64,000 nt of DNA from Pseudomonas citrullilanati (GCF_030580855.1 NZ_JAUQOP010000002.1:248001-312000); one strand, 5' to 3'; counted from the stretch's first letter, positions 36,343-46,381 are shown. The notes: generated from the letters alone by a model not told the origin. A program made the numbers and translations.

Positions 36343-37614
36343 TCAGGCCTGGTGGGTAATCCGCCCATCCATCAGCGTATAACGCACCACGCCCGGCAAG
36401 CTGTGGCCCAGGAACGGACAGTTGTCGCCCTTCGAGCGCCAGGCTTCGCCGGCCACGGTTGAGGCGGCGGGATCGAACAGCACCAGGTCGGCGGCCGCGC
36501 CAACCGCCAGTCGGCCGACCGGCAATTGCAACGCGGCGGCCGGGCCGGCGCTCAGGCGTGCCAGCAAGGTCGGCAGGTCGAGCAAGCCGTCTTCCACCAG
36601 GGTCATCGCCAGCGGCAGCAGCAGTTCGACGCTGCTGATGCCTGGCTCGGTGGCGCCGAACGGTGCCAGCTTGGCATCGCGCTCATGGGGCTGGTGATGG
36701 CTGGAGATGGCCGAGATCACCCCGGACTTCACCGCCTCGCGCAGGCCGTCGCGGTCGGCACGGGTGCGCAGCGGTGGCTGGACGTGATAGACGCTGTTGA
36801 AATCGATCAGCGCTTCGTCGGTCAGGATCAATTGGTACAGCGCTACGTCGGCGGTAACCGGCAGGCCCCGGGCCTGGGCCTGGGCGATCAGCGCCGCGCC
36901 ACGGGCGCTGGTCAATTGGCTGAAGTGCGCGCGCACGCCGCTTTGCTCCACCAGCAGCAGGTCCCGGGCCAGGGCCACGGTCTCGGCGGTCTCCGGGATG
37001 CCCGGCAAGCCGAGGAAGCTGGCGGTCGGGCCTTCGTGGGCCAGGCCACCTTCGGCCAGGTCGTGATCCTGGGAGTGGAAAATCACTGTCAGACCGAAGG
37101 TCGCCGCGTATTCCAAGGCGCGGCACAGGGTACGGGTGTTGCGGAAGCTGTTCAGTCCGTTGCCGAACGCCACGCAGCCGGCATCGCGCAAGGCGATGAG
37201 TTCGGCCAGTTGCTCGCCGTCCAGGCCTTTGCTCAGTGCGCCGATCGGGAACACCTTGGTGTTGCCGGCCTCGCGGGCGCGGTCGAGGATCAGTTCGGCC
37301 ACGGCCGAGGTGTCCAGCACCGGTCTGGTCTGTGGCGGGCAGCACAGGCTGGTCACGCCACCGGCGGCGGCGGCCCGGGTTTCGCTGACGATGCTGCCTT
37401 TGCGGCTGTAGCCGGGTTCGCGCAGGGCGACGTTCAGGTCCACCAGGCCCGGGGCGGCCACCAGGCCTTGGGCGTTGAGGGTCTCGACAGCGCTGAAGCC
37501 GGCGGGCGCGGCGCCCAGGGCGACGATCTTGCAGGCGTCGATGTGGATGTCGGTCACTTGATCCAGGCCGCTGGCCGGATCGATCACGCGTGCGCCGAGA
37601 ATGCTGAGCTTCAC
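36343..37614 (-). CDS. pyrC': Dihydroorotase-like protein PyrC', catalytically inactive partner of PyrB
   Basis: In Pseudomonas this protein (also called PyrX) is a structural subunit of the aspartate transcarbamoylase dodecamer and does not act as a dihydroorotase. The 423 residues have the amidohydrolase fold, but the metal-binding DxHxHxR site reads [11 protein letters not shown] (residues 58-68), with both histidines replaced. This agrees with the known degenerate PyrC'. The start overlaps the pyrB stop by four bases. A catalytic dihydroorotase must be encoded elsewhere. Confidence 0.94.
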   Translation of the reverse strand: MKLSILGARVIDPASGLDQVTDIHIDACKIVALGAAPAGFSAVETLNAQGLVAAPGLVDLNVALREPGYSRKGSIVSETRAAAAGGVTSLCCPPQTRPVLDTSAVAELILDRAREAGNTKVFPIGALSKGLDGEQLAELIALRDAGCVAFGNGLNSFRNTRTLCRALEYAATFGLTVIFHSQDHDLAEGGLAHEGPTASFLGLPGIPETAETVALARDLLLVEQSGVRAHFSQLTSARGAALIAQAQARGLPVTADVALYQLILTDEALIDFNSVYHVQPPLRTRADRDGLREAVKSGVISAISSHHQPHERDAKLAPFGATEPGISSVELLLPLAMTLVEDGLLDLPTLLARLSAGPAAALQLPVGRLAVGAAADLVLFDPAASTVAGEAWRSKGDNCPFLGHSLPGVVRYTLMDGRITHQA

Positions 37615-38615
37615 TGGGCGTTCTCCTGGTCGAATTGGCGCTGGGCCGTTTGCCCGCTCATGGCCATGGACAGCACGGCCATGCGGATGGCGATGCCGTA
37701 GGTCACTTGGTTGAGGATCACCGAATGTGGCCCGTCGGCCACCGCCGACTCGATCTCCACCCCGCGGTTGATCGGGCCCGGGTGCATGACGATGGCGTCC
37801 GGCTTGGCCCCGGCCAGGCGGGCGGTGGTCAGGCCGTAAAGGCGGTAGAACTCGCCTTCGCTGGGCAGCAGGCCGCCGGTCATGCGTTCACGCTGCAGGC
37901 GCAGCATGATCACCACATCGACGTCCTTGAGGCCTTCGGTCATGTCGGTGTAGACCTTCACGCCGTACTGCTCGACGCCGATGGGCAGCAGGGTCTTCGG
38001 CGCGATCACGCGGATGTCCGGGCAGCCGAGGGTCTTGAGGGCCAGCATGTTCGAGCGGGCCACCCGCGAGTGCAGGATATCGCCGACGATGGCCACCGAG
38101 AGGTTCTCGAAGCTGCCCTTGTGCCGGCGGATGGTCAGCATGTCCAGCATGCCCTGGGTCGGGTGGGCGTGACGGCCATCGCCGCCGTTGATGATCGCCA
38201 CCTGCGGGCAGACGTGTTCGGCAATGAAGTGCGCCGCGCCGGAATCACCGTGGCGCACGACGAACATGTCGGCGGCCATGGCTTCGAGGTTGCGCAGGGT
38301 GTCGAGCAGGGTTTCACCCTTGCTGGCCGAGGACGTCGACACGTTGAGGGTGATCACGTCCGCCGACAGCCGCTGGGCCGCCAGTTCGAAGGTGGTGCGG
38401 GTGCGGGTGGAGTTTTCGAAGAACACGTTGCACACGGTCTTGCCGCGCAGCAGCGGGACTTTCTTCACCGCCCGGGCGCCGACTTCGAGGAATGAGTCGG
38501 CAGTGTCGAGGATTTCCGTCAGCAGCTCGCGGCGCAAGCCGTCGAGGGACAGGAAATGCCGCAGCTGGCCCTGATCGTTGAGCTGCAGCGGGCGCTTGGT
38601 TTCGAGAGGCGTCAT
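37611..38615 (-). CDS. pyrB: Aspartate carbamoyltransferase catalytic subunit
   Basis: PyrB condenses carbamoyl phosphate with aspartate in pyrimidine synthesis. The 334 residues have the carbamoyl-phosphate motif [18 protein letters not shown] near 66-83, [18 protein letters not shown] near 145, [16 protein letters not shown] and [13 protein letters not shown]. An N-terminal extension of about 30 residues relative to E. coli PyrB is typical of the pseudomonad class, where nucleotide effectors bind on PyrB itself and no PyrI exists. Gene order pyrR-pyrB-pyrC' is on one minus-strand run. Confidence 0.97.
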   Translation of the reverse strand: MTPLETKRPLQLNDQGQLRHFLSLDGLRRELLTEILDTADSFLEVGARAVKKVPLLRGKTVCNVFFENSTRTRTTFELAAQRLSADVITLNVSTSSASKGETLLDTLRNLEAMAADMFVVRHGDSGAAHFIAEHVCPQVAIINGGDGRHAHPTQGMLDMLTIRRHKGSFENLSVAIVGDILHSRVARSNMLALKTLGCPDIRVIAPKTLLPIGVEQYGVKVYTDMTEGLKDVDVVIMLRLQRERMTGGLLPSEGEFYRLYGLTTARLAGAKPDAIVMHPGPINRGVEIESAVADGPHSVILNQVTYGIAIRMAVLSMAMSGQTAQRQFDQENAQ

Positions 38616-38639
38616 CGCGATGGACTCTTACAAGGGCAG

Positions 38640-39146
38640 TTAAAGGGCAAGGTCTTGCAGTTCGAGTTGCAGCGGCGAGGGCCCGGAGAGCTTGACCCGC
38701 TCGTGGGCGGCCAGCGCCAGCGTCGCGCCGACCACGTTCGGCCGGATCGGCAGCTCGGCGGCGTCCAGGTCCAACAGGCACACCAGGGTCACGCTGGCCG
38801 GGCGGCCGTAGTCGAACAGTTCGTTCATGGCGGCGCGGATGGTCCGCCCGCTCATCAGCACGTCGTCGATCAGCACCAGGTGCTGGCCTTCGATCTCGAA
38901 CGGCAGGGCCGAGGGGCGCACCTGCGGGTGCAGGCCGTTCTGGCTGAAGTCGTCGCGGTAGAAGGACACGTCCAGGGTGCCCAGCGGCGCGTTGCTGCCC
39001 AGTTCATCGAGCAACGCCTGGGCGACCCAGACGCCACCGGTGCGAATGCCGATGTAGCGCGGTTCGTGGATGCCGCGTTGTTCCAGGTGTGCCGTGAGAC
39101 GGATCGCCATCTGGCTGATCAGTTCGGCAGGGTTGGGCAGGCTCAT
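38640..39146 (-). CDS. pyrR: PyrR, uracil phosphoribosyltransferase-like pyrimidine regulator
   Basis: The 168-residue protein has the phosphoribosyltransferase PRPP loop [19 protein letters not shown] near residue 95 and [17 protein letters not shown] near 34. PyrR binds pyr mRNA or regulates pyr genes in response to UMP in other bacteria and may have weak uracil phosphoribosyltransferase activity. In Pseudomonas its exact mode is less certain. A clear AAGGAG precedes ATG 39146, which decides this start over longer frames. It is 24 bp before pyrB. Confidence 0.94.
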   Translation of the reverse strand: MSLPNPAELISQMAIRLTAHLEQRGIHEPRYIGIRTGGVWVAQALLDELGSNAPLGTLDVSFYRDDFSQNGLHPQVRPSALPFEIEGQHLVLIDDVLMSGRTIRAAMNELFDYGRPASVTLVCLLDLDAAELPIRPNVVGATLALAAHERVKLSGPSPLQLELQDLAL

Positions 39147-39193
39147 GCTGGCTCCTTCAGGTTTCCGGGCCGGTGCGAGGGCGCGGTTCATCG

Positions 39194-39221
39194 CTAAAAG
39201 AAAGCGCCTTGGCGGCGCTTT
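39194..39221 (-). terminator. Rho-independent terminator after ruvX
   Basis: On the minus strand AAAGCGCC and GGCGCTTT pair around a five-base loop and are followed by CTTTT. It is 9 bp beyond the ruvX stop and may also act as a leader attenuator for pyrR. Confidence 0.8.
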
Positions 39222-39229
39222 GTAGAAAA

Positions 39230-39667
39230 TCAGGTGTCGAACAGGGCGGCATTGGCATCGAGCCAGCCCTGCAGCAGCAGGGCGGCGGCGATGGCGTCCA
39301 CCGGGTTGTCGCGGTAACTGCCTTTCTGCCCGCCACGTTCCAGGCGCTCGCCCTTGGCTTCGAACGTGGTGAGGCGTTCGTCGTGGGTATAGAAGGGCAG
39401 GTTGAAGCGACCGTTGAGCCTTCGGGCGAACTTTTCCGCCCGCAGGCACATGTCGCTGGGCGTGCCGTCCATGTTCAGGGGCAGGCCGACGACCACGGCA
39501 TCGGGTTTCCATTCCTTGATCAGCGCTTCGACCTGGTTCCAGTCCGGTACGCCGTTCTGTGCCTTCAGGGTGCACAACTCCCGGGCCTGGCCGGTAATCA
39601 CCTGGCCGACCGCCACGCCGATCTGTTTGGTGCCGTAATCGAAGCCCAGCAGCAAGCGCAGGGCCAT
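39230..39667 (-). CDS. ruvX: Holliday junction resolvase-like RuvX (YqgF), pre-16S rRNA nuclease
   Basis: The 145-residue RNase H-fold protein processes the 5' end of 16S rRNA and was first predicted to be a Holliday junction resolvase. [18 protein letters not shown] holds the first catalytic Asp. [28 protein letters not shown] and [18 protein letters not shown] complete the active site. Its ATG overlaps the yqgE stop by one base (TGATG). Confidence 0.95.
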   Translation of the reverse strand: MALRLLLGFDYGTKQIGVAVGQVITGQARELCTLKAQNGVPDWNQVEALIKEWKPDAVVVGLPLNMDGTPSDMCLRAEKFARRLNGRFNLPFYTHDERLTTFEAKGERLERGGQKGSYRDNPVDAIAAALLLQGWLDANAALFDT

Positions 39668-40236
39668 CAGGCGTGTCCCGCCTGGCTGGTGAGCAGGCTG
39701 AGGTTGATCCCCAGGCGGCTGGCCGCCGCTTCCAGGCGCAATTCGCTGCTGGTGTTGAACAGGATGTCGGCGTCGAACGGGCAGGTCAGCCAGGCGTTGT
39801 CGGCCAGCTCGGCCTCCAGTTGCCCGGCTTCCCAGCCGGCATAGCCGAGGGCTATCAGGCTTTTTTCCGGGCCGACGCCGTCGGCGATGGCGAACAGCAC
39901 GTCCTGGGACGTGGACAGCGACACGCCGTTCAGGTCCACCGTGGCCTGGTACTTGGGCCCCGACGGATGGAGCACGAACCCGCGGTCGGTCTGCACCGGG
40001 CCGCCGATGAAGATCGGTACATGCTGGCACAGCAATGGCGGCTCTACATCGGGGCGCAACTGCTCAAGGATGTCCGCCAGGTTCAGCTCCTGCGGGCGAT
40101 TGATCACCAGCCCCATGGCGCCATTGGCCGTGTGCTCGACGATGTAGGTCAAGGTATGGGCAAAGTTCGGATCGGCCATGTGCGGCATGGCGATCAGGAA
40201 TTGATGCTTGAGGTAGGTGGGGCTGACGTTTTTCAT
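39667..40236 (-). CDS. yqgE: YqgE/AlgH family protein (DUF179)
   Basis: The 189-residue protein has the UPF0301 hallmarks [20 protein letters not shown] near the start, [36 protein letters not shown], and [22 protein letters not shown]. Pseudomonas AlgH was reported to affect alginate regulation, but the molecular role is unclear. The start at 40236 (MKNVSPTYL) fits the family. It is upstream of ruvX in the same operon and downstream of the tonB-like gene beyond a REP doublet. Confidence 0.94.
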   Translation of the reverse strand: MKNVSPTYLKHQFLIAMPHMADPNFAHTLTYIVEHTANGAMGLVINRPQELNLADILEQLRPDVEPPLLCQHVPIFIGGPVQTDRGFVLHPSGPKYQATVDLNGVSLSTSQDVLFAIADGVGPEKSLIALGYAGWEAGQLEAELADNAWLTCPFDADILFNTSSELRLEAAASRLGINLSLLTSQAGHA

Positions 40237-40303
40237 AGGCGCTAGTGTGGCGGCGCGGGGGCGAACTGACAAGCTGGGAAATACCTGAGGCTGTCACCAA
40301 TCC

Positions 40304-40396
40304 CCTGTGGGAGCGAGCTTGCTCGCGATAGCAATGGATCATTCAACATAGAGGTCGACTGGCCTTCCGCTATCGCGAGCAAGCCCGCTCCCACAA
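40304..40396. repeat. REP doublet (family I)
   Basis: CCTGTGGGAGCGAGCTTGCT at 40304 faces ATCGCGAGCAAGCCCGCTCC ending at about 40396. It lies between the tonB-like gene and yqgE. Confidence 0.9.
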
Positions 40397-40411
40397 GGGT
40401 TTGGCCGTGTG

Positions 40412-41308
40412 TCAGTTACTGGACAGCCGGTCACCCCGGGAGAACTTCCAGGTGCGGATGATCTCCAGCCGGTCGATGTCCGACAGATCCCCGGTAAACG
40501 GCGCGAAGGGCGCGGCCAGGCGTACGATCCGCTGGGCAGCCTGGTCCAGCAGCGGCTGGCCGGAGGATTCCAGCACCAGCACTTCATACAGCGAGCCGTC
40601 GCGGTTGATCGAGACCATCAGCCGCAGGTTGCCGTAGATCTGCTTGCGCCGGGCTTCGTCGGGGTAGTTCAGGTTGCCGATGCGCTCGACCTTCTTGCGC
40701 CACTCGTCCTTGTACCAGGCGCCCTTGTCGCGCATGGTCGAGGCGGCGCTCAGGCGGTGGATGCGCGGGCGCTTGGCATAGAGCTGCTGCTCCTGGGCCA
40801 GTTCGGCTTCCAGGCTGGCGATGTCGCTGGACAGCTGGGAACTGTCGAAGGTCGGGGCGGGTGCCTTGGGCTTGGGGTCGGGCTTGACCTCTTCCTTGAC
40901 CGGGGCTTTCTTCGGCTTCGGTGCCACCGTGGTCACGGCGGCCTTCGGCGCGGTGTCCTGCACCTCGGGCTTGGCGGCCGGGGGCGGGCTGGTTTTCTGC
41001 ACCTGATTGTCCTGGAACGGAGCGATCTCGGTGGTCTTGGGAATGGCCTTCTTTTCCAGGGTGCCGCTACCCTGCTGGTTTTCCTGGGCGAGAAAATCGG
41101 CCTTCGCCGGCTTGGTCTCGCTCTTGAAGGTGGCCAGGGTGATCTCCAGGGTCTGGCTGATCTGCTTGGGTTCGACCGTGGCAAATCCCACGCCCAGCAA
41201 TACGGCCAGGTGGATCAACGCCGCCAGGAACAGGGTAAAGCCGAGGCGATCAGCCGGGCGCACGCCGCGATGGGCAAGCTCTTGGGGCAGATCGGACGGG
41301 AGGGTCAT
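40412..41308 (-). CDS. TonB family protein (TonB3-like)
   Basis: The 298-residue protein has an N-terminal membrane anchor (about 22-43, LGFTLFLAALIHLAVLLGVG). A long periplasmic linker rich in Pro, Lys and Ala follows (about 110-150, VAPKPKKAPVKEEVKPDPKP), and then a TonB C-terminal domain (about 205-298, YPDEARRKQIYGNLRLMVSI). By position between yqgE and gshB and next to the pil-chp genes it corresponds to TonB3 of P. aeruginosa, which has been linked to twitching motility rather than iron transport. No exbB/exbD accompany it. Function here is inferred from context. Confidence 0.87.
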   Translation of the reverse strand: MTLPSDLPQELAHRGVRPADRLGFTLFLAALIHLAVLLGVGFATVEPKQISQTLEITLATFKSETKPAKADFLAQENQQGSGTLEKKAIPKTTEIAPFQDNQVQKTSPPPAAKPEVQDTAPKAAVTTVAPKPKKAPVKEEVKPDPKPKAPAPTFDSSQLSSDIASLEAELAQEQQLYAKRPRIHRLSAASTMRDKGAWYKDEWRKKVERIGNLNYPDEARRKQIYGNLRLMVSINRDGSLYEVLVLESSGQPLLDQAAQRIVRLAAPFAPFTGDLSDIDRLEIIRTWKFSRGDRLSSN

Positions 41309-41384
41309 GACAAGGAAACCAACATCGCGTTTTTTTCAGGCCGGGCATGATAACGCAATGTGGGTTTCCTTCATCAGATCTGGA

Positions 41385-42338
41385 TCAACGAGCCTTGAGC
41401 TTCTGATCGATGGCATCCATCAGCAGGCCGCCGATGTCGGTGCCGAAGGCGTTGTCGATCTCGCGGATGCAGGTCGGGCTGGTGACGTTGATTTCCGTCA
41501 GGTGTTCACCGATCACGTCCAGGCCCACGAACAGCAGGCCTTTCTCCCGCAGGGTCGGGCCGACCTGGGCGGCGATCCAGCGGTCCTTGTCGGTCAACGG
41601 GCGCGCCTCGCCACGGCCACCGGCGGCCAGGTTGCCACGGGTTTCGCCGGCCGCCGGGATGCGCGCCAGGCAATAGTCCACCGGTTCGCCATCGATCATC
41701 AGGATGCGCTTGTCGCCATCGACGATGGCCGGCAGGTAGCCCTGGATCATGATCTGCTGCTTGCCGTGCAGGGTCAGGGTTTCCAGGATCACCGACAGGT
41801 TCGGATGGCCGGCGGTGTGGCGGAAGATCGAGGAACCACCCATGCCGTCCAGGGGCTTGAGGATCACGTCGCCATGGTGCTCGGCGAATTCGCGCAACAC
41901 GTCCGGGCGCCGGCTGACGATGGTCGGTGGCGTGCACTGCGGGAACAGCGTGGCAAACAGTTTCTCGTTGCAGTCGCGCAGGCTCTGGGGCTTGTTGACC
42001 ACCAGCACGCCGGCGCTCTCGGCCTGTTCCAGCAGGTAGGTGGAGTAGACGAACTCCATGTCGAACGGCGGGTCCTTGCGCATCAGGATCACGTCGAGGT
42101 CGCTGAGCAGGGCGTCGTTTTCCGCGCCCAGTTCGAACCACTTCTCGGGATTGGCGAAGACCTTCAGCGGCTTCATCCGTGCCCGCGCCTGGCCTTCGGC
42201 CTGGTAGAGGTCGCGCTGCTCCATGTAGAACAGCTCCCAGCCGCGCTTTTGAGCGGCCAGCAGCATGGCCAGCGAGCTATCCTTTTTATAGGAAATGCTG
42301 GCGATAGGGTCCATGACAATGCCGACGCGTACGCTCAT
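41385..42338 (-). CDS. gshB: Glutathione synthetase
   Basis: GshB joins gamma-glutamylcysteine and glycine with ATP. The 317-residue ATP-grasp enzyme shows VGIVMDPIASISYKKDSSLAML at the start, VILMRKDPPFDMEFVYSTYL near 83, VILKPLDGMGGSSIFR near 155, and EINVTSPTCIREID near 285. Length is equal to E. coli GshB (316). The start at 42338 was chosen by homology; the longer frame extends through the divergent pilG promoter region. Confidence 0.98.
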   Translation of the reverse strand: MSVRVGIVMDPIASISYKKDSSLAMLLAAQKRGWELFYMEQRDLYQAEGQARARMKPLKVFANPEKWFELGAENDALLSDLDVILMRKDPPFDMEFVYSTYLLEQAESAGVLVVNKPQSLRDCNEKLFATLFPQCTPPTIVSRRPDVLREFAEHHGDVILKPLDGMGGSSIFRHTAGHPNLSVILETLTLHGKQQIMIQGYLPAIVDGDKRILMIDGEPVDYCLARIPAAGETRGNLAAGGRGEARPLTDKDRWIAAQVGPTLREKGLLFVGLDVIGEHLTEINVTSPTCIREIDNAFGTDIGGLLMDAIDQKLKAR

Positions 42339-42561
42339 GGCTTGGTTCCTCGAAATATGATGGGCATAAAAGGCGTGAAAAAGTGGCGTCAGAGTGGCGC
42401 CCGGAAGTTTGGCGGTCAAGGAAAAACCGCCGCGCCGAGCGGCCGATAGATCGGCGATGGAGACTGTGCTAAAAAGGCTGCCATGTGACGCGCGGGCCTT
42501 GAACATCAAGGGTTTGCGCCGTCGACCACCCTGACGCGTTAAAAACCGGTTCGCAGTGGCA

Positions 42562-42990
42562 ATGGCAGAGCAATTCACGCAGCAGCAACCCAGTGCCTTG
42601 AAGGTCATGGTCATCGACGACTCGAAGACCATCCGCCGCACCGCCGAAACCTTGCTGCGCAACGTCGGCTGCGAGGTGATCACGGCCATCGACGGCTTCG
42701 ATGCCCTGGCCAAGATCGCCGATCACCATCCGGGCATCATCTTCGTCGACATCATGATGCCGCGCCTGGACGGCTACCAGACCTGCGCCCTGATCAAGAA
42801 CAACAGTGCATTCAAGGCCACGCCGGTGATCATGCTGTCGTCCCGGGATGGCTTGTTCGACAAGGCCAAGGGGCGCATCGTCGGCTCCGATCAATTCCTG
42901 ACCAAACCGTTCAGCAAGGAAGAACTGCTGGGTGCGATACAGGCCCATGTCCCGGGCTTTGCCGCTGTCCAGCCGCACCAGGCACATTAA
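42562..42990 (+). CDS. pilG: Twitching motility response regulator PilG
   Basis: PilG is a single-domain CheY-like receiver that passes signals from the ChpA kinase to pilus extension and to cAMP control. The 142 residues have the acidic pocket VMVIDDSKTIRR near 15-26, the phosphoacceptor Asp in GIIFVDIMMPRLDGYQ near 58, and the conserved Lys in QFLTKPFSKEEL near 110. GTG at 42556, two codons upstream, is an alternative start. It opens the pilGHIJ-chpA-chpC operon, divergent from gshB across 223 bp. Confidence 0.96.
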   Translation: MAEQFTQQQPSALKVMVIDDSKTIRRTAETLLRNVGCEVITAIDGFDALAKIADHHPGIIFVDIMMPRLDGYQTCALIKNNSAFKATPVIMLSSRDGLFDKAKGRIVGSDQFLTKPFSKEELLGAIQAHVPGFAAVQPHQAH

Positions 42991-43036
42991 TGACACTCGG
43001 CCAACGGGCCTGGGGTCGACAAAAATGGGGAACACC

Positions 43037-43402
43037 ATGGCACGTATCCTGATCGTCGATGATTCGCCGACCGAAATGTACAAATTGACCGGCATGCTGG
43101 AGAAACACGGCCATCAGGTCCTGAAGGCCGAGAATGGCGCCGATGGCGTGGCCCTGGCCCGCCAGGAAAAGCCCGACGCGGTGCTGATGGACATCGTCAT
43201 GCCCGGCCTCAACGGTTTCCAGGCCACGCGCCAGTTGACCAAGGACCCGGACACCGGGCACATCCCGGTGATCATCATCACCACGAAGGACCAGGACACC
43301 GACAAGGTCTGGGGCACGCGCCAGGGCGCGAAGGACTACCTGACCAAGCCGGTGGACGAAGAAACCCTGATCGCGACCCTGAACAAAGTGCTGGCGGATT
43401 GA
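43037..43402 (+). CDS. pilH: Twitching motility response regulator PilH
   Basis: PilH is the second CheY-like protein of the Chp system, thought to promote retraction or act as a phosphate sink. The 121 residues carry ARILIVDDSPTEMYKLTGML, the phosphoacceptor in AVLMDIVMPGLNGFQ (Asp near residue 52), and AKDYLTKPVDEETL. GGGGAACACC precedes the ATG. It begins 46 bp after pilG. Confidence 0.96.
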   Translation: MARILIVDDSPTEMYKLTGMLEKHGHQVLKAENGADGVALARQEKPDAVLMDIVMPGLNGFQATRQLTKDPDTGHIPVIIITTKDQDTDKVWGTRQGAKDYLTKPVDEETLIATLNKVLAD

Positions 43403-43412
43403 CGACGCGGCC

Positions 43413-43952
43413 ATGAGCCAGAACCTGACGGCATTCGAACTGCTGCTGCAGATCGACCGGCGCTGCCGGCTGCTGGGGGCGGACCTGCCCTCCCAGCCGA
43501 CCCACCGCGACAGTTGGAGCGGCATCGGTTTTCGCCTGGGCGAGCATTGGTACGTGGCGCCGATGGGCGAAGTCAGCGAAGTGCTGCACGAGCCGCGCTA
43601 CACACAGTTGCCCGGGGTCAAGCCCTGGGTGCGCGGGGTGGCTAACCTGCGCGGGCGGTTGCTGCCGTTGATGGACCTGTGCGGGTTCTTCGGCCACGAG
43701 CTGTCGCCCGTGCGCAAGCAGCGGCGCGTGCTGGTGGTGGATCACGACGAGGTGTTCACCGGCTTGCTGGTGGACGAGGTCCTTGGCCTGCAGCATTTTT
43801 CCCAGGGCAGCCTGGAGCCGCCGCTGGTGGACGAGCTCGACGGTCCGGAATCAACCTTCGTCAAGGGCCGGTTTGGCGGCGAGCGCGAATGGCAGGTGTT
43901 CAGCCCGTTCGCGCTGACGCGCTCGCCGGGGTTCATGGATGTGGCGGTTTAA
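43413..43952 (+). CDS. pilI: CheW-like adaptor PilI
   Basis: PilI couples the receptor PilJ to the kinase ChpA. The 179-residue protein is a single CheW domain with WSGIGFRLGEHWYVAPMGEV, the conserved LPGVKPWVRGVANLRGRLLP near residue 65, MDLCGFFG and VLVVDHDEVFTGLLVDEVLG. It starts 10 bp after pilH. A REP doublet separates it from pilJ. Confidence 0.95.
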   Translation: MSQNLTAFELLLQIDRRCRLLGADLPSQPTHRDSWSGIGFRLGEHWYVAPMGEVSEVLHEPRYTQLPGVKPWVRGVANLRGRLLPLMDLCGFFGHELSPVRKQRRVLVVDHDEVFTGLLVDEVLGLQHFSQGSLEPPLVDELDGPESTFVKGRFGGEREWQVFSPFALTRSPGFMDVAV

Positions 43953-43972
43953 CGAGACGCAGCGCAGATCCA

Positions 43973-44063
43973 GTGTGGGAGCGAGCTTGCTCGCGATTGC
44001 GGTGGGTCAGATAAATCAATGCTGACGGGGCCGACGCTATCGCGAGCGAGCTCGCTCCCACAG
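43973..44063. repeat. REP doublet (family I) inside the pil-chp operon
   Basis: AGTGTGGGAGCGAGCTTGCT at about 43973 faces ATCGCGAGCGAGCTCGCTCC ending near 44063. It sits between pilI and pilJ, co-directional genes, which is unusual since most copies here are at operon ends. Confidence 0.9.
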
Positions 44064-44112
44064 TGAGGGGCACTGGCGAGTGGGTTGGATGAGGCAGTAC
44101 AGGCGAGAACCG

Positions 44113-46173
44113 ATGATCAAAGCAAAAGCAGGCAAGCCACTGGAAGCGTCGCGCAGTCGTTCGCAGATCATCGTGCTGTTCGTCGCGCTGATTGTCTTCA
44201 TCGTGCTGTTGTTCGCCAACTTCGCTTACCTCAACACCCAGTCCACCTATGACAAGCAGTACATCGGCCATGCTGGCGAGCTGCGGGTGTTGTCCCAGCG
44301 CATCGCCAAGAACGCCACCGAAGCCGCCGCCGGCAAGCCGGCGGCGTTCAAGTTGCTCAGCGATGCGCGCAACGACTTTGCCCAGCGCTGGGGCTACCTG
44401 AAGCAGGGCGACCCGGTGACCGGCCTGCCGCCGGCGCCGGCCACGCTGCGCCCGCAGATGCGTGCCGTGCAGTTGGACTGGGAGCGCCTGCTGAAGAACG
44501 CCGATGCGATCCTGTCCAGCGAGCAGACCGTCCTGTCGTTGCACCAAGTGGCGGCGACCCTGGCCGAGACCGTGCCGCAATTGCAGGTCGAGTACGAAAA
44601 AGTCGTGGAGATCCTGCTGCAACGCGGTGCGCCCGCGGCCCAGGTGGCCATGGCCCAGCGCCAGTCGCTGCTGGCCGAGCGGATCCTCGGCGCGGTCAAC
44701 ACCGTGCTGGCGGGGGACGAAAACGCCAGCCAGGCCGCCGATACCTTCGGTCGCGACGCCGCGCGGTTTGGCCAGGTGCTCAACGGCATGTTGCAGGGCG
44801 ACCCGGCCCTGAAGATTTCCCAGGTCCAGGATCGCGATGCCCGGGCCCGCTTGAGCGAAATCAGCGAACTGTTCGAGTTCGTCTCGGGTTCGGTGGATGA
44901 AATCCTCGAAACGTCCCCGGAGCTGTTCAAGGTCCGCGAATCGGCCGGCAACATCTTCAGCCTGTCGCAAACCCTGCTCGATGAAGCGTCGCACCTGGCT
45001 TCCGCGTTCGAGAACCTGGCCGGCGGACGGGCGGCCAATGCCATCGGCGGCTATGTGCTGGGCCTGCTGGCGCTGATGTCGATCATCCTGATCGGCCTGG
45101 TGATGGTCAGGGAAACCAATCGCCAACTGCGGGAAACCGCGGAAAAGAACGAACGCAACCAGAACGCGATCATGCGGCTGCTGGACGAGATCGAAGACCT
45201 GGCCGACGGCGACCTGACGGTGACCGCCTCGGTCACCGAGGACTTCACCGGCACCATCGCCGACTCCATCAACTACTCGGTGGACCAACTGCGCGACCTG
45301 GTGGCAACCATCAACCTCACCGCCGGCCAGGTCGCCGCCGCCGTGCAGGAAACCCAGGCCACGGCGATGCACCTGGCCCAGGCGTCCGAGCACCAGGCCC
45401 AGCAGATCTCCGAAGCGTCGACGTCAATCAATGAGATGGCCCAGTCCATCGACCAGGTCTCGGCCAATGCCGCCGAGTCGTCGGCGGTGGCCGAGCGCTC
45501 GGTGGAAATCGCCAACAAGGGCAACGAGGTGGTACACAACACCATCCACGGCATGGACAACATTCGCGAACAGATCCAGGACACCGCCAAGCGCATCAAG
45601 CGCCTGGGCGAGTCGTCCCAGGAAATTGGCGACATTGTCAGCCTGATCGACGACATCGCCGACCAGACCAACATCCTCGCCCTCAACGCCGCCATCCAGG
45701 CGTCCATGGCCGGGGATGCCGGGCGCGGTTTCGCGGTGGTGGCCGATGAAGTGCAGCGGTTGGCCGAACGCTCGTCGGCGGCGACCCGGCAGATCGAGAC
45801 CCTGGTGCGGGCGATCCAGGCCGACACCAATGAAGCGGTGATCTCCATGGAACAGACCACCACCGAGGTGGTACGCGGCGCCCGCCTGGCCCAGGATGCC
45901 GGCGTCGCGCTGGAGGAAATCGAAGGCGTGTCCAAGACCCTGGCGGCGCTGATCCAGAGCATTTCCAACGCGGCGCAGCAACAGACCACGTCGGCGGGGC
46001 AGATTTCCCTGACCATGAACGTGATCCAGCAGATCACCACGCAAACCTCGTCGGGCTCCACCGCCACCGCCGAGAGCATCGGCAACCTGGCGAAAATGGC
46101 CAGCCAGCTGCGTCGTTCGGTGTCGGGGTTCACCTTGCCGGCGAAGCCTGCGGCGGATGAGGACAAGGCGTGA
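44113..46173 (+). CDS. pilJ: Type IV pilus chemoreceptor PilJ
   Basis: PilJ is the methyl-accepting receptor of the Chp system. The 686-residue protein has a first membrane helix (about 18-40, [20 protein letters not shown]). A periplasmic region with two PilJ-type domains follows ([19 protein letters not shown] near 55-70), then a second membrane helix (about 315-335, [18 protein letters not shown]). After a HAMP domain comes the cytoplasmic signalling hairpin with the tip [20 protein letters not shown] near 515-535 and [20 protein letters not shown]. Length is close to P. aeruginosa PilJ (682). ATG 44113 was selected; an in-frame ATG at 44080 is also possible. The pilK methyltransferase gene expected next is absent. 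Confidence 0.96.
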   Translation: MIKAKAGKPLEASRSRSQIIVLFVALIVFIVLLFANFAYLNTQSTYDKQYIGHAGELRVLSQRIAKNATEAAAGKPAAFKLLSDARNDFAQRWGYLKQGDPVTGLPPAPATLRPQMRAVQLDWERLLKNADAILSSEQTVLSLHQVAATLAETVPQLQVEYEKVVEILLQRGAPAAQVAMAQRQSLLAERILGAVNTVLAGDENASQAADTFGRDAARFGQVLNGMLQGDPALKISQVQDRDARARLSEISELFEFVSGSVDEILETSPELFKVRESAGNIFSLSQTLLDEASHLASAFENLAGGRAANAIGGYVLGLLALMSIILIGLVMVRETNRQLRETAEKNERNQNAIMRLLDEIEDLADGDLTVTASVTEDFTGTIADSINYSVDQLRDLVATINLTAGQVAAAVQETQATAMHLAQASEHQAQQISEASTSINEMAQSIDQVSANAAESSAVAERSVEIANKGNEVVHNTIHGMDNIREQIQDTAKRIKRLGESSQEIGDIVSLIDDIADQTNILALNAAIQASMAGDAGRGFAVVADEVQRLAERSSAATRQIETLVRAIQADTNEAVISMEQTTTEVVRGARLAQDAGVALEEIEGVSKTLAALIQSISNAAQQQTTSAGQISLTMNVIQQITTQTSSGSTATAESIGNLAKMASQLRRSVSGFTLPAKPAADEDKA

Positions 46174-46206
46174 CGGACTGGACCTGTCGGGTGGTGATGA
46201 GCCTTT

Positions 46207-46336
46207 GTGGCGAGAGGATTTATCCCCGATGGACTGCGAAGCAGTCCCAAAATAGCCAGTCTGGGACATAGATGTTGGATTTCTGCATCGCAGGGGCCGC
46301 TTCGCAGCCCAGCGGGGATAAATCCCCTCGCCACAA
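46207..46336. repeat. Long palindromic repeat, family II (copy 4 of 5), between pilJ and chpA
   Basis: TTGTGGCGAGAGGATTTATC on the left (one base changed from the consensus) pairs with GGGGATAAATCCCCTCGCCA on the right. Inner arms are GGACTGCGAAGCAGTCCC and GGGCCGCTTCGCAGCCC. It occupies the place where pilK lies in P. aeruginosa. Confidence 0.93.
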
Positions 46337-46381
46337 GGGCTGATGTGTTCCTGCGTCTTAGACCGTTGATTTGGAGTGGTT

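Noticed and set aside
38147..39229. PyrR-binding attenuator in the pyr leader
   Set aside because: The only hairpin seen is the one after ruvX, which is explained as its terminator. No anti-terminator or anti-anti-terminator alternatives were found.
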